64,000 nt of DNA from positions 10,655,001 to 10,719,000 of the forward strand of contig JALIGW010000016.1 in NCBI GenBank assembly GCA_023053685.1. The letters run 5' to 3'. Source of the DNA: Diadophis punctatus similis. Lineage: Eukaryota; Chordata; Lepidosauria; Squamata; Dipsadidae. The notes beneath the pieces are model-generated. The model searched no databases, was not told the origin of the DNA, and worked only from the letters and a program-made list of their open reading frames with translations. Shown here piece by piece: positions 23,482 through 33,329 of the stretch; the stretch's first letter is position 1; each line of letters starts with the position of its first letter. A program made the position numbers and the translations under genes.

Positions 23482-24139
23482 CCGTGGTGGCGAACCTATG
23501 GCACGCGTGCCACAGGTGGCACGCGGAGCCATAGCGGAGGGCACGCGAGCGTTGCCCACTGGCAAACTGGAAGTGCGGAAAACCGCACTTCCGGTTTGCC
23601 GGTGAGCTGTTTTTTGCACTCCGGAGGGTTCAGGGAAGCTCCCTGAAGCCCTGGAATGCAAAAAACTACAAAACAGACAAACCGGAAATGCGGAAAAAAT
23701 GCACTTCCGGTTTGCCGGTGAGCTGTTTTTTGCACTCCAGAAAGTTCAGGGAAGCTCCCTGAAGCCCTGGAATGCAAAAAACTACAAAACGGACAAACCG
23801 GAAGTGCGGAAAAAACGCACTTCTGGTTTGCCAGTGAACTATTTTTTGCACTCCGGAGGGTTCAGGGAAGCTCCCTGAAGCCCCGGAATGCAAAAAACGA
23901 CGAAACGGACAAACCGGAAGTGCATTTTTCCAAACTTCCAGTTTGCCCGTTTCATCGTCCCAGGCTCCGGTAAGGCCTTTGCGTGGGGGGGGGGTTGCGC
24001 ATGCGCAGGGGGCAGCATGGGGGGGGGGGGTTGTGCGCATGCGTGGGGGGGAGGGAATGGGTGTGGGCACGCGAGCGTGTGCGAGCGCGCGCACCCCCCC
24101 CTTTTTGGCACGCGAACCTAAAAAGGTTCGCCATCACTG
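23482..24139. mobile_element. hAT element with internal 116-bp tandem repeats
   Basis: Termini CCGTGGTGGCGAACCT and AGGTTCGCCATCACTG; exact 8-bp duplication GCTTAGAG (23474-23481 and 24140-24147). Same family as 19739-20166 and 9449-9828, but with a tandem array inside. The right side has runs of G and a TTGCGCATGCGCAGG palindrome. No transposase. Confidence 0.92.
23564..23910. repeat. Three tandem copies of a 115-116-bp unit
   Basis: Unit starts at 23564, 23679 and 23795, with a partial fourth at 23911. Each holds AAACYGGAARTGCGGAAAA and its near-complement GCACTTCCGGTTTGCC, so each repeat has its own hairpin, plus AGGGAAGCTCCCTGAAGCC. Confidence 0.92.
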
Positions 24140-24147
24140 GCTTAGAG

Positions 24148-24928
24148 GGAACTTTGGCCTTAGCCATTCCTTATCTGGCACTTTCCAGATGTTTTGAACC
24201 AAAGTCTCATCATTCCCCTGGTAGTATGAGTAGAGACAATGAGATCTGGAGGCTATTGGGTCAGCAAAGGCTGATGTGTACAATCATTCTAGGACATGAA
24301 CTGCAAGAGTAGCCAGAATAAAAGCCGATGGTTGAACTGCAGTAGGACAAACTTGACGTTAATGAAGGTACCAAGAGAAGTTAAATGCTGACTCTCTGCA
24401 TGTCACTGAAATAATAACGGATATGCTTAGCATATGGCTGTATAAGACAGAATATCAATGAGCCATCTCTCTCAAGAATGGAGTTTGGAGACTGAACGAC
24501 AGCAGTTGGCAATGGCATCAGTCTTCGACACTGAATATTTTTGCTTGTGTTTTTACTGTTTGCCATCTGCTTCTTCCACTCCCTGTTCTGGGTTTAATCA
24601 CACATTAGATATATGGACACAGGCTTCTTCCAAATAGGGTTCAGTGTCAGGAAGAAAAGTTGCAGAGCATGATTTAAAAGAAGAGAGGGCATTTGCAGTG
24701 CAACCAGCGATGTTGTACGTAGGACAAAGGATGGCACTAGCCTATTCTTTTGTTTGATGAAAAATGCTGCAATTACTGTGTGAGAATTTGTCAAGAAGAT
24801 GGTTTTATGTCTCATAGGTGGTTCAGAAATGCAGATACAGTATCTCCACTAATAACTATAACTTGAAGCAATGACTTGAAAGCCAGTGTGGTGTATCCTG
24901 ATGGATATAAGTTAGAGATTTCAATACA

Positions 24929-24929
<1 letters not shown>
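24148..24929. other. Unique DNA, no feature recognised
   Basis: No repeat or coding feature seen. Confidence 0.4.

Positions 24930-24992
<63 letters not shown>
24930..24992. repeat. (AC)n microsatellite
   Basis: About 29 uninterrupted AC units, then AAACACA. Confidence 0.98.
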
Positions 24993-24993
<1 letters not shown>

Positions 24994-26264
24994 ATAATCA
25001 TAAACTTTGGGGCTGATGCTTACCTGTAACATCAAATCTCTCATATAATAATTGTATGCATGTGTGTTTTATGTAGAAAGGCATCAAATTTACACTGTTT
25101 ATAGATTAACGGAATGATTCTCAGATATGGAACCGTGCAATAAGACATGTGTGCATTATGCAGCTGATTAAAATATGTGATTCACTGTCTATAATAACTG
25201 AATTTTTAAAAATTATATCATGAGATAGATAGTCGCGTAATTGATGTGCAGCTGTTGAAGAGAAGAGATAAATTTTGAGAAATCAACATTTATGGATTCA
25301 GCCATCACAGGATGCTCAAACCCAACATTCGATGGTCTCCATTACTAATAGGGGTAGTTTTTCCAATTTCCTTTCCAGGAAACATTGCTTCAAAATCAAT
25401 TTTTGCAAGCAAGAAGAAAAAAATGGAGATTGGTTGTACTTCAAAGTACCAATTCAAGAGTTTATTGATCTTAGGGGTTTTTAGCGAACATTTCATTAAA
25501 GGCTTTCTGAATAGCTTTTTCCCATGCTTTTGTTAGATTGTATTCTCCTTAAAGGCAAAGTTGTTGATTATCTAAGCCATTTGTGCTTTGCTTGGGCAGC
25601 ACGAATATTGTACTTCTGGCACATAGACATATATTTGAAGGATTTAAATATTTTTATCTTCCCTATCACTCTGTAATTTCTGATGCTCAGGATGTGCAGA
25701 AACAGGGTCTGTTTGCATTTAAATATGAACCAAACTAATTTCACAATTCTGAACCAATATATATAAAATAAAAATGTAGTTATCAGGTTTTTTATTTTTA
25801 AATGTAGTTCATACATTTAAGAACGTATAGTAGAAAAAGTCTCCATAAAGCTGCATGTGTTCATGAAAATAATGTACAAATATGCATTAAATTGGAAAAA
25901 TGGCTGCTGCCCTTCCGCCATATTTTGCAAGCAAAATTGCAAACACAATGGAAAAGGGTGCATCAAATTCAAGTTGAATGAATAAAAGGTGAGAAATTCA
26001 TAAGAAGGAGACATTGGGGAAAATGTTTATTGGCTTTATACATTACAAGTTCCTAAATGTTTGATACTATTATTATTTGAAGCATAACACATATACACAT
26101 ATGTGAAGAGAAAGACTAGGATTATAGAGAATTGCTCTGTTGAGGATAGATCACTCAAAACTGGATGACCAAAAAGGTTTACTGAACCATAGTGTGGGTG
26201 GAACGTTAAGAATCCAAGGAAACAGAATATATGGAAGAATATTTATTGGGGGGGGGGCAGTGGG
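24993..26264. other. AT-rich unique DNA
   Basis: 1.3 kb with no recognised element or exon. Confidence 0.4.
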
Positions 26265-26370
26265 AGGTTTTGCTATGTTTTATGGGCTTTTAAATGTTTT
26301 TTTTTTTTGTTTGTGAACTGCCCAGAATTAAGATATATAATATGAGCAGCTGTATGTATCAAATATATAT
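26265..26370 (+). mobile_element. Possible old L2 3' UTR remnant
   Basis: GTTTGTGAACTGCCCAGAAT followed by GAGCAGCTGTATGTATCAAA resembles the degraded end of L2-type LINEs (GTGAACCGCCCAGAGT...). No coding part. Confidence 0.35.
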
Positions 26371-26614
26371 GAGAGAGACACTGGTCTGGTTTGACCATAC
26401 AAATTAAACTAATGAATTAATAATATAGCAATAGCACTTAATATAAATAAATAAGGCTTATGTTCATATGTGAAAGCCGGTGAGATGCTTGAACTTGAAC
26501 TGGGAAACTTCCAAATCTTCACTTGACCATGAAGCTCAATGAGTAAGTTTGAGCCAACTCTTATCTTAATCTACCTTATGATGTAAAATTGTCAGTATTA
26601 ACAATACATATAAT

Positions 26615-26847
26615 CAGAGTTGGTATTCAGCCGGTTCGGACCGGTTTGGGCGAACTGGTAGTAGCGACCTGCGGGTGGGCCTGTCCACCCGCCCCGGCGC
26701 TATGCGTGTTTTCAAGCCGTGTGCATGTGTGCAAGCCGCGTGCACGAGCAAAGCACATGCGTGGAAGGGCGTGCGCATGCGCATGCGCAGAAGGGCGCTC
26801 GCTCGCATTTGCAAACCAGTAGGAAAAGTAAGTAAATACCACCCCTG
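26615..26847. mobile_element. hAT MITE (CAGAGTTGGTATTC termini)
   Basis: Left CAGAGTTGGTATTCAGCCGG and right GTAAATACCACCCCTG; exact 8-bp duplication CATATAAT (26607-26614 and 26848-26855). Contains a run of overlapping TGCGCATGCGCA motifs at 26772-26789. Same subfamily as 57628-57897. Confidence 0.92.
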
Positions 26848-26855
26848 CATATAAT

Positions 26856-27360
26856 GTTATCTATAACAATATATAAACAATGTGCTACTTCCCAGGATAG
26901 GTAGGAGCATATACCAAGAAGAGCAGAGTTTTTCCTTGTGCTCACTCCCATATACAATTTGTTTTCTCTGCCTACCATTACACCCATCCAAAGAACTAAG
27001 ATTTCTTCATGGAGTTGACCTTGTCTTCAGAGGTGTCCAACTCAAATTCTAAAATGACATTTTAGAATGCACTTGAAGAAAGACACCATCCCAATTGAGC
27101 TGCCCTTTGCCTTTGGCTTCTCAATAACTGAGTGGGATTGTTTATTGATTCACTGGATTACTGCAGCCCTGGGGGTCCCCTATAGATCCACGTGGCGTGT
27201 TGCGGTAGATACAGAGATAAAAATTTTCAGCGTATAACTGCGTGCTTGACCTGCTGAAGTCTTCAGAATGTTATTAGTGCTGATCAGGGGCTCAACTCTG
27301 TATTGTGTAGCTCAGGATGTTCTCAGGGTGCTGTGCCCATACTGACGTTCTCTAAGAAGC
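26856..27360. other. Unique DNA, no feature recognised
   Basis: No repeat or coding feature seen. Confidence 0.4.
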
Positions 27361-27373
27361 ATCCTGTGAGCTT

Positions 27374-28015
27374 GTCCCAAAGGTTCTTGTTCAGGAGGCA
27401 ACCGGATTTTCTTGTTTTTTCTTTTGAGGACGTTTTGCTTCTCATCCAAGAAGCTTCTTCAGATCTGATAGGATAGTGGGGAATGGAAGGATTTATATTC
27501 CTTGCAGACAACTGGTCATTTGCATCCTTTTAGAGGATTGTTGAAGCACTTGGAGGTTTATCTGTGTCCTCAGAGTCACCTGAGTAGTTTTCCAGAGGAA
27601 AAAAATGCAGACTACAGGAACCAGGAGCACTACTCAGGTAACCCTGAGGGCACAGATAAACCTCCAAGTGCTTCAATGACCCTCTAAAACAGGGGTGTCA
27701 AACTCATGTTGTCATGGCGGTGTCACATGATGTATCGGGACTTTTCCCCCTTCGCTAAACCGGGTGGGGTGAGGCCAGCACATGACGCATCCGGCCCGTG
27801 GGCCATGAGTTTGACACCCCTGCTCTAAAAGGATGCAAATTACCAGCTGTCTGCAAAGAATATAAATCCTTCCACTCCCCACTATCCTGTCAGAGCTGAA
27901 GAAGCTTCTTGTGTGAGAAGCGAAACGTCTTCAAAAGAAAGCAGAAGAAAGTCCAGTTGCCCCCTGAAAAAACACCTTTAGGACAACCATGACCTGGGTG
28001 ACTCTCTACAGACTA
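27374..28015. mobile_element. Foldback Penelope-like unit (unit 2)
   Basis: Same architecture as 21802-22415: a minus arm (27374-27600) and a plus arm (27620-28015 after removing a hAT), both ending AAGTCCAGTTGCC or its complement. An exact 13-bp target duplication ATCCTGTGAGCTT lies at 27361-27373 and 28016-28028. The arms are inverted repeats for about 230 bp. The plus arm has CTGAAGA (27896-27902), a GCTTCT/AGAAGC stem and GAAAC (27922-27926). No coding region. Confidence 0.65.
27690..27822. mobile_element. hAT MITE inside the foldback unit
   Basis: Termini CAGGGGTGTCAAACTC and GAGTTTGACACCCCTG are perfect inverted repeats. Exact 8-bp duplication CTCTAAAA (27682-27689 and 27823-27830). 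It is only 133 bp long and younger than its host. Confidence 0.95.
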
Positions 28016-29593
28016 ATCCTGTGAGCTTCTTCCACATTTTTCATGATTTTGATCACTTCACATGCCACAGAATGTAATTCCAAATATTCCATAGGAAAAC
28101 CCTTCAAGAGTCCTCTTTATAGGTAAACGTGGACAGAACACAATTATATCATGTTATGAAAGGGGTGAGGACAAAATCTATGGCCCATTTATCCAGAATT
28201 TACAATGTTCATTGTCATCATAACTTTAAACAGTTGCTGAATGAATGGTAGTTAAGGGGGGGGGACCATCTATATCAGGGGTGGCCAAACCGTGGCGCAT
28301 GCGCCAAACGTGGCGCATTGGATGATTGCAAGTGGCACATTGCAATCATCCAACAGACAGAAAAGGCTGACGCTTATTATGCAGGAAGAAGGGGATCGGA
28401 CAATAAGAAGGTCGGAATCACTTTTGCTCGCTAAAATTTAGCGAGCGAAACTGATTCTAACCTTATTGTCCGATCCCCTTCCTGCTTAATTCTGGAGAGA
28501 GCGCGCAGTTCAAACTCCGGCAGTGACGAAACGAAGCGACAAAGTTGGCTCTTCTATGACTTGTGGACTTCAACTCCCAGAATTCCTGAGCCAATCATGC
28601 TAGCTCAGGAAGTCTGGGAGTTGAAGTCCACGAGTCATAGAAGCGAATAGCAGAGGAGGAAGTAGTCAGTCACAAGCGCCGGCCCCCTGTGGAGCGTCTG
28701 GAGTGGGATCAATTTACACCAGCCACCCGTTTCTGAGGAGCAAGCTTCAGAGAAGGGACTTCTTGGGAAAACTGCCGTTGCTGCAGAGCAAGCTTCAGAG
28801 AAGGGACGTCTTTGGAAACCTGCGCTTGGTGAGTTTCTTTTAATTCGTTGTTGTTCTTGTGAAAGTATGGGGTTTTGAGTGCAGTATGGGGTTTGAAATT
28901 ACCCAATACCTTTGCACACTGAGGCATGGCATAAAAAGAATGGAGCAGTACATGTTTCCATAAAAGAATCCAACAAGTATTTTGCACAGGACTTCCCCAT
29001 AATTACATTCTCTTCTAAAACATCCAAAATATATTGCCAATTTCTTGTTCCAGCAATTTTTTAGTATCACTAAAAAAACTCACTGGAAATTAGAGGGAAG
29101 ATTTTAAAATCTCAATACATATACAAACTTTTAAATATAAACCAATGACTTGATAGAACATTATTATTATTGATATACATTTTATATTGCTATATTATTT
29201 TCATAATGTAAATTACTGAAAGAGGTGCATAAGCATATTGCACATGCTCCATTTGTAGTAATTTTACTTCCAAAGAAAACATAAGAGGTAGCCCTATGAA
29301 TATAAATAGAGCTAATATTAAAAACAATATTCTAGAAATATAAGCAATCTCATACTATTCTTTTTTAAATTAATCATTTCTGATATATAATAGTTAAATG
29401 GACATTTGTAATATTTTATTTCTTCCCAGCTGGCCTTAAAACTGGCTTTGCACCATTACTAAGCACTGAGCTAAAAGTCTGCCCTATTTAACTAAACAAT
29501 TTTCATTGAAGAAACAAAAAAGGAAAGATCTGTAAAGTAATGAATGATCCTATTAGTTCCACCAGACTAAAATCATATATTCTATGTATGACT

Positions 29594-29708
29594 CAGGGGT
29601 GGCCAAACTATGGTTCTTTGAGGACCTGTGGACTTCAACTCCCATAATTCCTGGTTATGGGAGTTGAAGTCCACAGATCCTCAAAGAACCATAGTTTGGC
29701 CACCCCTG
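29594..29708. mobile_element. Palindromic hAT MITE nested in the 2.1-kb hAT
   Basis: 115-bp palindrome, termini CAGGGGTGGCCAAACTATGG and its complement. The inner stem has GTGGACTTCAACTCCCATAA. The flanking octamers (GTATGACT and CGATAGAT) do not match, so its own duplication has decayed. Closely related to 44214-44359 and 56119-56259. Confidence 0.85.
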
Positions 29709-29949
29709 CGATAGATCCAGTTGTTGCCATTAATATGGTAAGCAATTTTCAGAGGGAACCAGATTACGAAAAGGAGATCTGCCAGAGCCAAATTAGCTAT
29801 ATAGTGATGGATTCCTTGCGCCTACTTATTTTTTTTAAATAGGTGTCATAACTGAACCCATCTTAATATTTTCAACACAAAACTGATCTCAGTTCAGTTC
29901 GTACAGCCTATGCTTAATTTCCTGTTATCCATTACAGTGCAAAAGAAAA

Positions 29950-30116
29950 TGACCAAAAGAAGCCACGAAAGTGATTGTAAGCGTGAATTCAATGAACAGT
30001 GGGAAAATGAGTTGCTATTTATATCAAGTTCATCAGGAAAACCGTTTTGTATTGTTTGTGAAAGTACTCTCATCCAAGAGATTATTTCTAACTATTGTAG
30101 ATTGGTGCTCCAATAA
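29950..30116 (+). pseudogene. hAT transposase N-terminus (zinc-finger-like), truncated
   Basis: A 55-codon frame begins at ATG 29950: MTKRSHESDCKREFNEQWEN, then ELLFISSSSGKPFCIVCEST, then a short tail and stop. The K/R-rich start, aromatic-rich FNEQW...LLF and C-x2-C pair before the break fit the BED-like zinc finger at the start of Charlie-type hAT transposases, including host genes derived from them. The downstream histidine pair, the catalytic D-D-E core and the dimerisation region are absent. An acceptor-like site lies 14 bases upstream. It is a broken relic and could at most encode a DNA-binding stub. Confidence 0.6.
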
Positions 30117-30265
30117 ACGTGTCTTTGGAAATGGCGTAAATTAATTAATTGAATTGCGTGATTGAGTTATTCCTTTTCTTTCCTTAAGCAAAGCAGATCC
30201 TACCCCTATCCCTATTTTACAACCCCAAAGGCAAAAGTAAGAAGGTAAAAAACGTGCTTGAGTTG

Positions 30266-30345
30266 TATGGCCGCCCTGAGTCCTACGGGAGTGGGGCGGC
30301 ATACAAAAATGACCAAATAAATAAATAAATAAATAATGGCGGATC
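30266..30345 (+). mobile_element. L2 3' UTR fragment
   Basis: GGCCGCCCTGAGTCCTACGG followed by GGGGCGGCATACAAA and an AATAAATAAATAA tail: the typical end of an L2-clade LINE, inserted near the right end of the 2.1-kb hAT. Confidence 0.7.
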
Positions 30346-30410
30346 TGACCTCATCTGCGAAAAAATTTGGCGGATGGTATGCTTAAGGTTGGCCACCACT
30401 GATCTATATG

Positions 30411-30790
30411 GTCCTTCCTGTCAACGACTACTTCAGCTTCGACCACAACAATACACGAGCACACAACAGATACAAACTCAAAGTGAACCGCTCCAAACTT
30501 GACTGTAGAAAATACAACTTTAGCAACAGAGTGGTAAATGCCTGGAACTCACTACCTGACTCTGTGGTTTCATCACCAAACCCCCAAAACTTTACCCTTA
30601 GTCTGTCCACTGTTGACCTCACCCGATTCCTAAGAGGTCAATAAGGGGCATGCATAAGTGCACCAGCATGCCTACCGTCCCTGTCCTAATGTTCCCTCTT
30701 ATCAATACCCACCTTATGTATATAAACAATGTTATATCCATGTATATTACCAACACGTACTTGACAAAAAAAATAAAAAAATAAAAAAAT
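30411..30790 (+). pseudogene. CR1/L2-group LINE, last 78 codons and 3' UTR
   Basis: The open frame gives VNDYFSFDHNNTRAHNRYKL, KVNRSKLDCRKYNFSNRVVN, AWNSLPDSVVSSPNPQ and a final STVDLTRFLRGQ stop, as in 14850-15640 and 54361-55489. The 3' UTR GGGGCATGCATAAGTGCACC and an A-rich tail follow. It begins abruptly next to the hAT target duplication, so it is strongly 5' truncated. Confidence 0.88.
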
Positions 30791-31260
30791 ACATACATAC
30801 AATTATAATGATGACAACTATACTATTGGAAGACTTGAAAGTCTAGGTTAGGACAGATTATTGTGGAGAAAATTTATCATTGTGGTTGATAAGAGTCAAC
30901 AGTCATTTAATGGCATATACTCTCTCTTTCTCTCTCCATATAGGCTGCATACGGTTATATTTGCAGCCTCACAACCATTAAGTAGTTGATTTTATACGCA
31001 TGCCTTCCCTGTTATTTGTATGTATACAGTACTCTGTAATGGGGTGCATGATCAAAGAGACACTTTTAATTAGATGTGAATTCTATTTTGTGGCATTACT
31101 AATTCATGTTTAATTAACAGTACAATATAGCGTTTTCACTGTTCATTGTACACAAGCTGTGTATTTCAAAATAAGTCCATCCATTTTGCTCCACTGAAAT
31201 CTGACATTGGTGTTATTGGAATAATTTTTTATGGATTTGCCAAATGCAAAATAATCGGAG
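30791..31260. other. Unique AT-rich DNA
   Basis: No repeat recognised. The stretch at about 31060-31170 has TAATTA-rich composition of the sort seen in conserved non-coding DNA, without further support. Confidence 0.35.
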
Positions 31261-31870
31261 GTTCATCATAGAATTGTTGAATTGGGAGGGACAAGAATTG
31301 TCTCTATGTTTCCTGCAATGTCAGGAAAACCAGTTAAGCCACCTATGAAAGATGCTAAAAACCTCCTGAGATCAAGAATTTACAGCCTTCGTACCTAGTT
31401 GTTCATTTATTGTACAGAATGTCAACTCGTAAAGCATTCCTGGCCTGCTCTCGAGTTGCCATAGGCAGGAGGGGGAAAGCTGACGGAGCAACATGGCAGC
31501 AACCAGAAGCCCATTCCATGCATACCTTTTTCAAGGCCGCAGCCTAGGTTACCAGAGCCAGTCAAAGAGACATGCTCTCTACAGCCCGCAAAAGTGGAGA
31601 ATGTGATTTATGACACACTCTGGGAGGAGAGGGGAAACAGGGTCATAGTTGGGACGTAAATTACGTGGGGCAGATCTGACTCCACTTGGGTATGTGCCGA
31701 CATGTTGCTCCTAATAAATAACTGGACTTCTTTTGAAACTTGGCTCGAGGCTCATGAATTAATTAGGGCATCCGTCGGAACCCTGACAGAGATCTCACTG
31801 TCAGGAAGTTTTTTCCTGATATCTAAATGACCACAACTTGCCTCCCTTAGTTTCTTGGATTAAACTACAG
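31261..31870 (-). mobile_element. Old CR1 3' end split by an LTR
   Basis: ATAGAATTGTTGAATTGGGA and TTTCCTGCAATGTCAGG at the left, and CTGTCAGGAAGTTTTTTCCT at the right, are diverged CR1 3' end blocks on the minus strand. The gap between them (31373-31788) is filled by an LTR-like segment. Confidence 0.6.
31373..31788 (+). mobile_element. Solo LTR inserted in CR1
   Basis: Ends GGAACCCTGACA like the minus-strand LTR at 6495. AATAAATAACTGG near 31708 is a polyadenylation-like signal. A 5-bp duplication GAGAT (31368-31372 and 31789-31793) restores a continuous CR1 when the insert is removed. The 5' edge begins CAAGAATT rather than TG, so the left end is mutated or misplaced. Confidence 0.6.
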
Positions 31871-32548
31871 TAATAGCTGGCTGGACAAGGTCTCCACAGG
31901 TTATTTTAGAGCAATCATCTTAAAATATAATCAATTCACTAGGTCTTCTGAAACCTTACTCTTCTAAGTTTAGGGACTGTATTTCTTAGAGAGTGATTTT
32001 ATAACAAATGATTTTGTTTGTGTGTGTGTGTGTGTAGCCTCATTAAGTCAAAATAAATGAGTTGAACCTGGAGCTCCAACCCAGCATTAGGCAATCTCCA
32101 GCTATCCTGGATTGCACCTGAGCAAAGGTGAGAATTGGCCACATTGTTTCCATATTTCTCTCTTTTTTTCTTTGGAACTCTGTCTATACAGCAAAATGCA
32201 TGATTAAAAAAGATATATTTGCATTTATCTAAAGTCAGTATTTCTTATTGCTCAGTTCTTTACTTCTACCCCAATTTAGAGAAGGAGGGAGTATGTTAGT
32301 CCATTATTTCCTTCTGATGACTTTTTATGGTGCAATAATGGACTAGTAAGAATCCTATATGAATAAATTTGGGGGCAGTCGTTTCTGGAAAAAAAAATCA
32401 AATATTCACCAATTATTCAAATCAATAGCTAGCAGATAGATGGGGGGGGGAGAAGATTCATCCCACAAAGTTGTGATCAATTTGGAATGCAAGCATGTAA
32501 GGAATGACAAATCAAATTATTTGAAGCCTTATCCTTTAACTGGATCTA
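31871..32548. other. Unique DNA with a short (TG)n
   Basis: A (TG)n run lies at 32018-32034. Nothing else recognised. Confidence 0.4.
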
Positions 32549-32558
32549 ATGCATCTAC

Positions 32559-32878
32559 TGAATCCCTAAAGGTCGACAGTTTAGCAGTTCAAATCCCTAG
32601 TGCCGCGTAACGGGGTGATCTCTCGTTACTTGTCCCAGCTTCTGCCAACCTAGCAGTTCAAAAGCACATAAAAAATGCAAGTAGAAAAATAGGGACCACC
32701 TCTGGTGGGCAGGTAACAGCATTCTGTGCGCATTTGGCGTTTAGTCATGCCGGCCACATGACCATGGAGACGTCTTTGGACAGTGCTGGCTCTTCGGCTT
32801 TGAAACGGAGATGAGCACTGCCCCCTAGTGTTGGGAACAAATAGCACATATGTGCGAGGGGAACCTTTACCTTTACCT
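32559..32878 (+). mobile_element. tRNA-derived squamate SINE (family B), 5'-truncated
   Basis: From the tRNA part CAGTTCAAATCCCTAGTGCC through GCAAGTAGAAAAATAGGGAC, TTTGGCGTTTAGTCATGCCG and TAGCACATATGTGCGAGG to an (ACCTTT)n tail. Flanks AATGCATCTAC and AACTCATCTAC look like a diverged target duplication. The first part of the tRNA head is missing. Confidence 0.85.
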
Positions 32879-32889
32879 AACTCATCTAC

Positions 32890-33196
32890 CTTTAAGGAAA
32901 TGCAAATAGAAGTATATTATGAAGTCCTGAATATTTGAAAGAGTGAATATGATGCAAACTGCAACTCTTTCATTTTCAATTATGTTTAAATGAAGCAGGT
33001 AAATGGTTTCCAGAATTCTGGAAGCTGAAGTCAATCCATCAGGACGCTGCTGAGGTTTGCAAAAAAACCCCTGACATGTCTGCTCTTTCAAAGATCGTTG
33101 TGCTTCAAGGCTACACCATGGGGTTAGGCCATGTTTTCTTTTCTTTCACTTTTCTCCTTTGCTATAATGCTGGTTGAAGGATTGAGAAACAGAAAA
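32890..33196. other. Unique DNA, no feature recognised
   Basis: No repeat or coding feature seen. Confidence 0.4.
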
Positions 33197-33329
33197 GATA
33201 GAATAGAATAGAATAGAATAGAATAGAATAGAATAGAATAGAATAGAATAGAATAGAATAGAATAGAATAGAATAGAATAGAATAGAATAGAATAGAATA
33301 GAATAGAATAGAATAGAATAGAATAGAAT
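33197..33329. repeat. (GAATA)n microsatellite
   Basis: About 26 nearly perfect pentamers. It abuts a LINE 3' terminal sequence at 33331, so it is the expanded tail of that LINE. Confidence 0.98.

Larger units (their letters stand above)
28276..30401 (+). mobile_element. 2.1-kb hAT transposon, partly autonomous-derived
   Basis: Termini CAGGGGTGGCCAAACC and GGTTGGCCACCACTG with an exact 8-bp duplication ATCTATAT (28268-28275 and 30402-30409). The left subterminal region has three hairpins (about 28328-28362, 28388-28490 and 28556-28644). A 5' UTR-like exon containing a roughly 55-bp tandem duplication (28735-28825) ends at a donor-like CTTG|GTGAGT near 28828. An acceptor-like ATCCATTACAG ends at 29936, followed by an ATG at 29950. 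The transposase body is deleted. A MITE (29594-29708) and an L2 tail (30266-30345) are nested inside. Confidence 0.85.

Noticed and set aside
24812..25044. VCVC-repeat ORFs
   Set aside because: Translation of the (AC)n microsatellite.
29586..29716. 8-bp duplication around the MITE at 29594
   Set aside because: GTATGACT and CGATAGAT do not match, so I do not claim a duplication there.
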